Source: UBA2883 sp050873965 (GTDB lineage Bacteria > Cyanobacteriota > Vampirovibrionia > Gastranaerophilales > Gastranaerophilaceae). From it: a stretch of 8,615 bases of DNA. The stretch covers positions 1 to 8,615 of the forward strand of contig JBNMJS010000075.1 in NCBI GenBank assembly GCA_050873965.1, written 5' to 3'. A model generated the notes under the pieces. It made no database searches. It was not told the DNA's origin and worked only from the letters and a program-made list of their open reading frames with translations. Positions 1 to 7,100 of this stretch are shown piece by piece; the stretch's first letter is position 1; the number at the start of each line of letters is the position of its first letter. Both the position numbers and the translations under genes were made by a program.

Positions 1-482
1 ACATAGTCAACGGCATCTCCAATATATTCAATTGCTTCATCATAAGTTAATGCGGCTGGTTGTGATGACAAATTTGCACTTGTTGTTGCTAAAACTTGTT
101 CTGGAATAGCATTACAAATATCAACAAATATTTCATTATCAGGAACTCTAATACCAACAGTATTCATACCTGATGTAATATAATCTGGAGTTAACTCACT
201 TTTTTCTAAAACTAATGTCAAAGCACCAGGGAAATATTGTTTCATCAATTGATGAGCAGATTTTGGTAATTCTTTAACATATTTAATCAATGGATACGAT
301 TCACCCGACATCAAGATAAGAGGTTTCTTAGAATCTCTATGTTTTATATCATAAATCTTTTTTACGGCTTTTTCACTATCAGGAAGACAACCTAACCCCC
401 ATACCGTATCCGTCACAAATGCGATTACACCATCATTTTGTAATATTTTTTTAATTTTCTTTTTTTCTAAATCATTCAACAT
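1..482 (-). CDS. tsaC: L-threonylcarbamoyladenylate synthase, TsaC/Sua5/YrdC family (partial, C-terminus outside window)
   Basis: The visible 160 residues read as a YrdC-fold enzyme. Members make threonylcarbamoyl-AMP from threonine, bicarbonate and ATP in the cytoplasm (EC 2.7.7.87); TsaD and its partners then transfer the group to A37 of tRNAs reading ANN codons (t6A). Diagnostic blocks occur in family order: TDTVWGLGC (residues 24-32), the basic KHRDSKKPL block (47-55), PGALTLVL (85-92), TVGIRVPD (108-115) and TTSANLSS (133-140). TsaC proteins are usually about 180-210 residues, so most of the domain is present; whether a C-terminal Sua5 domain follows cannot be seen. The ATG at 480-482 is the first in frame and places the first conserved block correctly, but no Shine-Dalgarno sequence precedes it. 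It is divergent from ade with 94 bp between them. The family assignment is firm; the exact subtype (TsaC, Sua5 or YciO-like) is less so. Confidence 0.9.
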   Translation of the reverse strand, partial: MLNDLEKKKIKKILQNDGVIAFVTDTVWGLGCLPDSEKAVKKIYDIKHRDSKKPLILMSGESYPLIKYVKELPKSAHQLMKQYFPGALTLVLEKSELTPDYITSGMNTVGIRVPDNEIFVDICNAIPEQVLATTSANLSSQPAALTYDEAIEYIGDAVDY

Positions 483-491
483 AATAATTAA

Positions 492-523
492 AATATAACA
501 CTAAAAAATCGTAATATAAACAA
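492..523 (-). promoter_or_regulatory. Candidate promoter of the tsaC-like gene (extended -10)
   Basis: Reading the minus strand, TGTTATATT (500 to 492) fits an extended -10 element (TGn followed by TATATT). A poor -35 candidate, TTGTTT (523 to 518), lies 20 bases upstream, which is longer than ideal. The expected transcription start, about seven bases downstream of the -10, falls near 485, only a few bases before the ATG at 482. With no Shine-Dalgarno sequence visible, this suggests a leaderless or nearly leaderless mRNA. This is inferred from motif matching in AT-rich DNA, where chance matches are common. Confidence 0.4.
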
Positions 524-552
524 TTGAATAAATTAAAAATATATGATAAAAT
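524..552 (+). promoter_or_regulatory. Candidate sigma-70-type promoter of ade
   Basis: A -35-like TTGAAT (524-529) is followed by a 17-base spacer and an extended -10, TGATAAAAT (544-552, core TAAAAT 547-552). Transcription would start near 559, giving a leader of roughly 20 bases with just enough room for the ribosome-binding site. The leader is too short for an adenine or guanine riboswitch, and no operator is obvious. The element abuts the divergent candidate promoter for the tsaC-like gene, so one regulator could affect both. Confidence 0.55.
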
Positions 553-565
553 GCTAAAAATTAAT

Positions 566-570
566 GAGGT
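566..570 (+). promoter_or_regulatory. Ribosome-binding site of ade
   Basis: GAGGT lies six bases before the ATG at 577, at normal Shine-Dalgarno spacing. It supports this start codon, which also gives the expected family length. Confidence 0.8.
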
Positions 571-576
571 AAAAAA

Positions 577-2304
577 ATGAATCAAGAACATATTATAAAT
601 GTTGCAAGAGGCATAGAACCAGCAGATTTAGTAATTAAGAACGCAAGTATAATTAACGTTCTTTCCGAAGAAATTCATAAAGCAGATATAGCAATTGCAG
701 ATGGAATTATCGCTGGTATTGGCAAAGACTATCAAGGTGATAAAGAAATTGATGTAAATGGTGCTTACGTCAGTCCATCATTCATTGACGGGCACGTTCA
801 CATTGAGAGTTCAATGTTATTACCATCTGAATTTGCAAAAATGGTTGTTCCAGCAGGTACAACAACAGTTATTATTGACCCTCATGAAATTTCGAATGTT
901 CTTGGTTTACACGGTATTAGTTTTATGCATGAAGCAGTTCAAGACTTGCCAATGGACGTTTATACAATGCTACCATCGTGTGTTCCTGCAACACCATTTG
1001 AAACATCAGGTTTCGACTTAAACAGTTATGACCTATCATTGTTAATTGATAGACCATGGGTACTTGGTATCGCTGAAATGATGAACTATCCTGGAGTTTT
1101 AAACTTAGATAAAAATGTTATGGCTAAATTAGAACTAGCGAAATCTCATAATAAACAAATTGACGGGCACGCACCTTGCTTAAGCGGTAAAGATTTATGT
1201 GCATATATCGCAAGTGGTGTTCGTTCTGACCACGAATGTACAACACCTCAAGAAGCACAAGAAAAACTTCGTATGGGTATGTACTTAATGATAAGAGAAG
1301 GTTCTGCTGCTAAAGATTTAGAAGCATTACTACCTTTATTAAAAGATGTTAATACAAGAAAATGCATATTTGTTACAGATGATAGACACCCTGAAGACTT
1401 AAGTGCTCACATCAATTCAATGGTTCGTAAGTCAGTTGAATATGGTATTCCACCTATCAAAGCAATTCAAATGGCAAGTTTAAATACTGCAGAATACTTC
1501 AAAATCCAAAATCTTGGTGCAATTGCACCTGGATACAAAGCAGATTTCATAGTATTACCTGATTTAAAAGAATTTAGTCCAGAATTAGTATTCAAAAATG
1601 GTGAATTAGTAGCAAATCACGGCCACTTGGTTGGTGAAATAAAAAATAAAGGTGTAACTGGTGTAAGAAACTCTGTTAACGTTAAATGGATTAAATATGA
1701 TGATTTTAAATTAGAAGCGAAATCAGATGAAGTTCATGCAATCCAATTGATACCAAAACAATTAATAACAAAAAATATTGTATCAAAAATCAAAGTTGTT
1801 GATGGATATGCAGAAAGCAATGTTGATAATGATACATTAAAAATCTGTGTATTAGAACGTCACAGAGCCGGTGGAAACATTGGTAAAGGATTCGTAAAAG
1901 GATTTAATCTAAAATCAGGTGCCATTGCTTCAACTGTTGCACACGATTCTCACAATATGATTGTTATTGGTACTAATGACAATGATATGTACACAGCAGC
2001 AGTAGCATTAATTAAATCTCACGGCGGTAAAATTGTTGTTAATAACGGTGAAATCATTGCACACTTACCATTACCTGTTGCTGGTCTAATCTCAGATAAA
2101 GATGCTCAATATGTAATCGAAAAAGGTGAAGAACTAAACAACGCAACTAGAAAACTTGGTTGTACAGTTGAAGATCCATTTATGGCAATGGGATTCCTAT
2201 CATTACCAGTAATACCAGAACTAAAAATTACAGATAAAGGTATTTTTGATACAACTGAATGTAGATTTATTGATATATTTGATAATGTTACTCAATCAGT
2301 ATAA
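577..2304 (+). CDS. ade: Adenine deaminase
   Basis: Cytoplasmic amidohydrolase-superfamily enzyme that hydrolyses adenine to hypoxanthine and ammonia (EC 3.5.4.2), feeding adenine into purine salvage. At 575 residues it matches bacterial Ade/AdeC proteins (about 575-590). An N-terminal beta-sandwich segment precedes the metal-binding block FIDGHVHIESSM (residues 69-80, HVH at 73-75). Then come TTTVIIDPHEISNVLG (95-110), DGHAPCLSGKDL (197-208), RSDHECTT (216-223) and FVTDDRHPEDL (265-275), the last holding the late metal-site Asp. The C-terminal adenine-deaminase domain includes VAHDSHNMIVIGTNDND (454-470) and FLSLPVIPELKITDKG (540-555). All expected His, Glu and Asp positions are present, so the enzyme should be active. 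It has its own candidate promoter and ribosome-binding site and no co-directional neighbour, so it is probably monocistronic. The stop codon is six bases from the stop of the opposing gene. Confidence 0.97.
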   Translation: MNQEHIINVARGIEPADLVIKNASIINVLSEEIHKADIAIADGIIAGIGKDYQGDKEIDVNGAYVSPSFIDGHVHIESSMLLPSEFAKMVVPAGTTTVIIDPHEISNVLGLHGISFMHEAVQDLPMDVYTMLPSCVPATPFETSGFDLNSYDLSLLIDRPWVLGIAEMMNYPGVLNLDKNVMAKLELAKSHNKQIDGHAPCLSGKDLCAYIASGVRSDHECTTPQEAQEKLRMGMYLMIREGSAAKDLEALLPLLKDVNTRKCIFVTDDRHPEDLSAHINSMVRKSVEYGIPPIKAIQMASLNTAEYFKIQNLGAIAPGYKADFIVLPDLKEFSPELVFKNGELVANHGHLVGEIKNKGVTGVRNSVNVKWIKYDDFKLEAKSDEVHAIQLIPKQLITKNIVSKIKVVDGYAESNVDNDTLKICVLERHRAGGNIGKGFVKGFNLKSGAIASTVAHDSHNMIVIGTNDNDMYTAAVALIKSHGGKIVVNNGEIIAHLPLPVAGLISDKDAQYVIEKGEELNNATRKLGCTVEDPFMAMGFLSLPVIPELKITDKGIFDTTECRFIDIFDNVTQSV

Positions 2305-2337
2305 AAAGGATTATTTATCATATACAACAATTCTTTT
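2304..2337. terminator. Weak candidate bidirectional terminator between convergent genes
   Basis: Bases 2304-2312 pair with 2329-2337 in a nine-base-pair stem (one G-T wobble) with a 16-base loop. The arms are AAAAGGATT and AATTCTTTT, so either strand gives an A-tract, a stem and a T-tract. It spans the last base of the ade stop codon and the stop codon of the opposing gene. The stem has only one G-C pair and a long loop, so it may not work as an intrinsic terminator. The six-base gap leaves no room for a terminator outside the coding sequences. Confidence 0.25.
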
Positions 2338-3822
2338 AGAATCGCCATTAACAACTCTATTGATATCTTCGGCGAACTTATCATATTGCTTTTGATTACA
2401 TACAACTTTACCAGTAACTTCTTCTAATTTTTGTGGAAATTCTTTAATTTGACTGTTATATATAAAATTCTTATTATATAACATCATATCACCTTTTATC
2501 TTGCTAACATTTCTAAGTAAAACATCTTCTTCAATCCCCATCATTGAATAAGGAATTGTAATACCTTTTTGTTTATCAGCCACATATATAGGTTTATAAG
2601 TTTCTATCTCAAGTGTGTTATCAGATTTATGTTCAACTTTTTTACCTAACATTGAAAATACTGCAAAAGAATCTTTTTCTTTAATTGCTTTATCAAGAGT
2701 TTTATCAAATAGTTCATCATGTTGACCCAATTTATCGGCAATCATAATTTCTTGTGCTGCTTTAGGACCTTCATCAACAATACCATTAACACAATCTAAT
2801 TTTTCTTTCTTAATAAATTCTTTAACATTAGCGATTTGATTAAGTGGAATAAGGTTATTATTTTCAACACCTTGAATTTGATCAACTTTGTTTCTTGAAG
2901 TTGCCATACCGATTTGAGGTGACCACATATTTTTACTATCTCTTTCTAAAAATACATAAAAATCACCATCTAATAATGCATCTTTTGCTTTGTCGACACT
3001 TGAACGTGTACACCAGTTTCTACAACTTAAAATTTCTAAGTCATGAATATTTTTTTCATTATTTTCTTTATCATGCTTATATGATGGAATTTTTACCCAA
3101 GCAGTTTTTTCTTTCAAGATTCCCTTTTCCATCAATAAATTATCTCTAAGCCTATGAGTGTACATTTCCAAGAAGGTTGGAGAAATACATCTTAATGCTC
3201 TATCTTTTGGTGGCATAGAATCAAAACTGTTCACTGTTTCATCTAGTGCTTTTGCATCAAATGGAACTGGAATATGTCTATTATTTGCTTTCAAATCAGT
3301 ATTGATTGCGTGCCAAATAACAAATTTCATTGGATTATTATCTTTTGTCTTTTTTACAAGATTTGGGAATTTGCTAGCATCTTCATGAGATTCAGGATGT
3401 TCTAAGAACGATTTCCATTCATCAAGTCTAATTGCCCTTGCTTGATTTATTTTATCAACACAAAATTCTCTAACATCATCAGGTACATAATTTTTCCAAC
3501 GAATTTTTGTTTTTGATGCTTCTTGATGAGGAAGATATAATGTTCCTTCTTTTTGCATTTTGTTCATTGTCTTACCAATATTTGAGGCAGAAAGACAACT
3601 ACCATTTACACCATATTTTTGATTTTTTGAAGCAATATCAGCTGCTAAATATTCATATACAGTTTTGTATTTTGACGGAATAGACATACCTGTAAAAGAA
3701 ACTGTATCCTGTTTAAGAGGAGCAAGGCTTGTATATCTATTTTTATAATTATTGTTGTTGTTATTTATGTTTAATGGTTTTATAGTATTTATTTTATTAA
3801 AATTTAATATTGGACTAAGCAT
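2311..3822 (-). CDS. Hypothetical protein of 503 residues with N-terminal VSFTG motif and an SCRNWCT block
   Basis: I do not recognise a named family. There is no signal peptide or membrane segment; the protein looks soluble and lysine/asparagine-rich. The first 45 residues are low complexity (six Asn at 20-25) and end in DTVSFTG (39-45), a short motif I associate with many Gastranaerophilales-type proteins. The best-structured part is LEILSCRNWCTRSS (262-275), then DGDFYVFLE (285-293), IGMATSRNKVDQIQGVENN (304-322) and a helical stretch. A Cys/Trp/Cys/Thr block followed by GDFY(V/I) and an IxGxxxN strand resembles domains I recall from uncharacterised phage and Melainabacterial proteins. The C-terminal stretch IKGDMMLYN to FPQKLEEVTGKVVC (442-475) could be one degenerate leucine-rich-like repeat. 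The ATG at 3822 is supported by AAAGG eight bases upstream. The gene stands alone, convergent with ade, so context gives no function. A real gene is likely; any role would be a guess. Confidence 0.8.
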   Translation of the reverse strand: MLSPILNFNKINTIKPLNINNNNNNYKNRYTSLAPLKQDTVSFTGMSIPSKYKTVYEYLAADIASKNQKYGVNGSCLSASNIGKTMNKMQKEGTLYLPHQEASKTKIRWKNYVPDDVREFCVDKINQARAIRLDEWKSFLEHPESHEDASKFPNLVKKTKDNNPMKFVIWHAINTDLKANNRHIPVPFDAKALDETVNSFDSMPPKDRALRCISPTFLEMYTHRLRDNLLMEKGILKEKTAWVKIPSYKHDKENNEKNIHDLEILSCRNWCTRSSVDKAKDALLDGDFYVFLERDSKNMWSPQIGMATSRNKVDQIQGVENNNLIPLNQIANVKEFIKKEKLDCVNGIVDEGPKAAQEIMIADKLGQHDELFDKTLDKAIKEKDSFAVFSMLGKKVEHKSDNTLEIETYKPIYVADKQKGITIPYSMMGIEEDVLLRNVSKIKGDMMLYNKNFIYNSQIKEFPQKLEEVTGKVVCNQKQYDKFAEDINRVVNGDSKRIVVYDK

Positions 3823-3830
3823 TATTTTTA

Positions 3831-3835
3831 CCTTT
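3831..3835 (-). promoter_or_regulatory. Ribosome-binding site of the 503-residue hypothetical gene
   Basis: On the minus strand AAAGG (3835 to 3831) sits eight bases before the ATG at 3822. It is the only good Shine-Dalgarno match near that start, so it fixes the start that includes the Asn-rich leader and VSFTG motif. Confidence 0.65.
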
Positions 3836-3959
3836 ATTTTAGTTGTTTATTCGTTTTAAATAAAACCTGTAAAAATAAAAATTGATTGATTTTGACAATA
3901 TTTTTTAAATTTCTTAACAAAAAACTTAGATTTAATTTATATAATTTAAAATAAATTTA

Positions 3960-3973
3960 ATTTACTAGTAAAT
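3960..3973. repeat. Perfect 14-bp palindrome, possible operator
   Basis: ATTTACTAGTAAAT is identical on both strands, centred on ACTAGT, and lies about 140 bp upstream of the 503-residue gene. The symmetry fits a dimeric regulator site or a small cruciform or hairpin. I cannot assign a regulator, and short palindromes arise by chance in DNA this AT-rich. Confidence 0.35.
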
Positions 3974-4058
3974 ACTCTCAGACAGAGCATAACATACAAC
4001 TATTTTATAGATCTTTCGCAAATATTTATACGGTTATGTAAAATCTGTAAAATATTTT

Positions 4059-4145
4059 GTTCAAGATGACGAAAGTGACATCATATTATGGCTTTAGCCT
4101 AAATATTTTTTTAGTTTTTAAACTGTTTTTATTCGTCACTTGGAC
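4059..4145. repeat. Imperfect inverted repeat downstream of the autotransporter gene
   Basis: GTTCAAGATGACGAA (4059-4073) pairs with TTCGTCACTTGGAC (4132-4145) through 14 pairs, one of them G-T, with a single bulged A at 4066. Two more A-T pairs extend the outer end (4057-4058 with 4146-4147). The 58-base loop holds the smaller hairpins GGCTTTAGCC (4090-4099) and AGTTTTTAAACT (4113-4124). It begins 19 bases past the autotransporter stop, so it probably lies in that transcript's 3' untranslated region, where it could protect the end or help termination. The arm TTCGTCATCTTGAAC, read on the minus strand, resembles the head of intergenic palindromic repeats (GTCATCCTGAAC-type) known from many bacteria, so it may instead be a dispersed element. 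Confidence 0.5.
4083..4112 (+). terminator. Terminator-like hairpin oriented to the plus strand
   Basis: ATATT (4083-4087) pairs with AATAT (4102-4106) around a two-by-two internal loop and the core GGCTTTAGCC (4090-4099). TTTTTT (4107-4112) follows. The stem plus T-run is in the order expected for a rho-independent terminator on the plus strand, and wrong for the minus-strand autotransporter. No plus-strand gene lies just upstream, so its purpose is unclear. It may be only part of the larger inverted repeat. Confidence 0.3.
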
Positions 4146-4164
4146 AATATTATTTTCAATAATT

Positions 4165-7100
4165 TTAGTATTCTTTATATTTTAAACTACCCATAATTGC
4201 TGGTTGAATTTCTTTAACGATTTTTGGAACACCTGCAAAGTTTTTTGAATGTTCTTTACCAAGAGCATATCTCACACCGGCTGATAAAGATATACCATTA
4301 CGACCACCGTTATATATCATTGCTTGTCCAAAAGCAGTAAATCTATCCTTAACTACTTTTTGCAAACCAAGTCCATATTGCACATAAGGTTTTATGTACA
4401 TATCAGGTAATTCTTCACCATTGGCTTTAATATTAGAGTGAGCAAGGATATTCCAAACCATACCTACTGCAAAATATGGTTGCCAACCAGTTTTTGAATT
4501 AACTACAAAACGAACAGTTGGAGCGATTTGAATCATACTTGTAGGATCAGAATTAATTTGTACTCCTGCATTATTCTTGTAATCAAATGTATTCACAAAT
4601 GTATATGCTAACAACATACTAGGCTGAATAATGAATTTGCCTTGATTAAACTCAATATTGTAACCAGTTTTGTTACCAATACCTGCAAACATTGTTGTTG
4701 AAAACTCTGTACCATACATTGTGTGAGATTCGCCAACAGTTGCACCAGCTGACAATGTAGTAGCAGTAAAAAACTTACCTTTGTACAATGTCATTGTTGC
4801 ACCAAGTAAACCACCATTTTGGTAACAATCAATACCTGAGAAGTTTTGACTTGCACCGTTGTATCCTAAATAGTATGTAAATACTCTATCCCAACCATGT
4901 TTTAGAGATGTCATTGGTTCATCATAACCAACAAGAGTACCATAACTAATACTATTTACTTTTGGACCATTTCTAAGTGGTACATTTTCAAATGTTGCGT
5001 AAGGCTTAATCCAGAAACCATCCATTTCTTCACCGGTCACAAGTGGAGAGAATACACCAATATTTGATGTTGCATATTTATTTCTATTTTTATATGCTAC
5101 ACGTTCCATTGTTGGCATATTCATAAATACATCAGCATGTTGGAATGCATAGTTAAGTGTATTTAATTGTGTTGTATATGTACCTGTTTGTTGAATAACT
5201 GATGGCACTAATACTGCCGGATTATAATTATTGCTATTACCTGATGAGCCTCGAACAAATGTAAAATATCCCATTCCATCTGCTTCATTCACGTCATAAC
5301 TTGCTTTATATTTGTAAATTGGTGAATATATAACAGGATTGATACCTGTATATGCAACACTATTTGCAAGTTGAGAATCTGCAAATGGTATAGATACTTT
5401 TCTTTCTGTTGTAGGATTGATTATATTTATGCCTGAAACATTAAGTATTGCACCACCAGAAATATTATAATTTGTTGCGATTATTCTATCCATAACCTGA
5501 TTTTTTAAATCTGCATCAACTTTTATGTTGTTTGCACCAACAAGATTAAATGTCGGAACATTCATTTCACCAACAGAATTGTTTACAACAGATAAGTTTG
5601 TATTGTCCATTGTAACTGATACAGAATCATTCAATAAATTTTCTTTTGATAGATAAATGTTTGTATTACCTAAAGTAACGTTTGCATTATCAATATTGTT
5701 GTTGATGATAACATTACTTGTATCATCACCTGAGATGTTTACGTTGTAACCTGATTCACCGTTGATTTTGTCATCAAGTTTAATTAGAGCATTGTTTGTA
5801 GATTTAAATACTAATGTTTTATCTGCATTATCAAGATAGATTGCATTCATACCATCTGTATCAATATTTCTAGAAATATTAACAACAGCATTATCTGCAC
5901 TAATATTCACATCTGCTTTAGAATAGATTGCACCACCTTTGCCTGTTGAAACATTGTTCACTAGAGATGTATTTTTAAGGTTTATTTCTGAATCAGAGTT
6001 TATTGCAGAGATAACAGAACCATTTGAAGAACCTAACGCATTTGTAAGCGTTGTATTATTAACATTTAGTTTTGTTGAGTTATTCAATTCAAATCCTGAT
6101 TTTTTATCAAAGTTGATAGTAGAAGTTTTTTGAACAATAGAAACGACACCCGTTGCTTCATCTGTCACTTCTGTAGTTGATAAAACACCATTGATATTCA
6201 ATGTACCTTTTGCTGTTTCTCCCAAGTCTTCTGTAACGTTATATACATTACTTGATGCGTCAAAATTGAAACTTTTTATTGCAATATTTGCTTGGTTAAC
6301 TAGCATAAGAGTATCGCCAATTGTATCAAGAATTCTTGAACCAGTTTCTACTTTGGTAACTTCAACACCAATACTGTCATTCGTTGTGTCTGTTTTTGTT
6401 AAAAATAAATAACCATATATATCTTTAAAATCAACATATTTATTTAATGTATCATTCCATTTCGTTTCAGCTTGTACATTATCAAAACGTAGAGTTTCTT
6501 TTGTACTTATTTTTGTTTCAACACCCACTGATGGAACTAAATTATCACTCAAATTTAATTGCAAATCATTATTTTGAGTTTTTATAACTTGTATTTTGAA
6601 TGAAGAAGAAATAAAATCTTCCCAATTATCACCTATATAATTCAAATTATCAATTGTAATTGTACCTAATGAAGGAGAAGTCGTAATAAATTTGTCTGAT
6701 GTCTTATTCGCTAAATCAATGTCTATTACATATTTCACATTTTCATCAGATGTTATTGAAACAAAATTGTAATCTCTTGTTATGTTATCAACAAAATCAA
6801 CCTTGCCAACACCTGACACATTCAAATTTGCATTAGATATTGTATTATGAATATTTACTATTGATGAAATATCACCAGTAATATTCAATGTATAACCGTT
6901 TTCTCCTTTAATATTATCATTAAATGTAATAACACCATTATTAATAGAATTAAGCGTTAAGGTTGCAGATGATGATGCAACATAAATTGCATTATAATCT
7001 TTTTCATCGTCACCGATTTGAGTATAATTTCCACTAAATAATGTTGTTCCATTATCAGCATTTATAGATAAATTTTTTGTAGTGTAAATTGCACCACCTT

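Larger units (their letters stand above)
3823..4164. other. 342-bp intergenic region between two minus-strand genes
   Basis: Very AT-rich and without a convincing gene. The part near 3823-3900 should hold the promoter of the 503-residue gene. The best candidate is a minus-strand TTGTCA (3898 to 3893) with TATTTT (3877 to 3872) only 15 bases away, so the call is weak. A perfect palindrome lies at 3960-3973, an inverted repeat with arms at 4059-4073 and 4132-4145, and a hairpin followed by a T-run at 4083-4112. No tRNA-like cloverleaf or CRISPR repeat is visible. A 39-codon plus-strand frame at 4066-4185 was considered and rejected. Confidence 0.6.

Noticed and set aside
553..576. Possible purine riboswitch in the ade leader.
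   Set aside because: The expected leader is only about 20 bases, far too short for an aptamer, and no three-way junction or conserved loop sequence is present.
758..1021. Open frame on the plus strand inside ade.
   Set aside because: It is a different frame of a clearly recognised enzyme gene, with no start signal of its own and no family resemblance.
2895..3388. Two plus-strand open frames antisense to the 503-residue gene.
   Set aside because: They lack ribosome-binding sites and read as the complement of a supported coding sequence.
4066..4185. A 39-codon plus-strand frame (MTKVTSYYGF start, Phe/Leu/Ile-rich end) resembling a small hydrophobic or type I toxin-like peptide.
   Set aside because: No ribosome-binding site precedes it. 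It overlaps the inverted repeat and the 3' end of the autotransporter gene, and T-rich DNA yields Phe/Leu/Ile codons by chance. A conserved peptide in related genomes would be needed to revive it.
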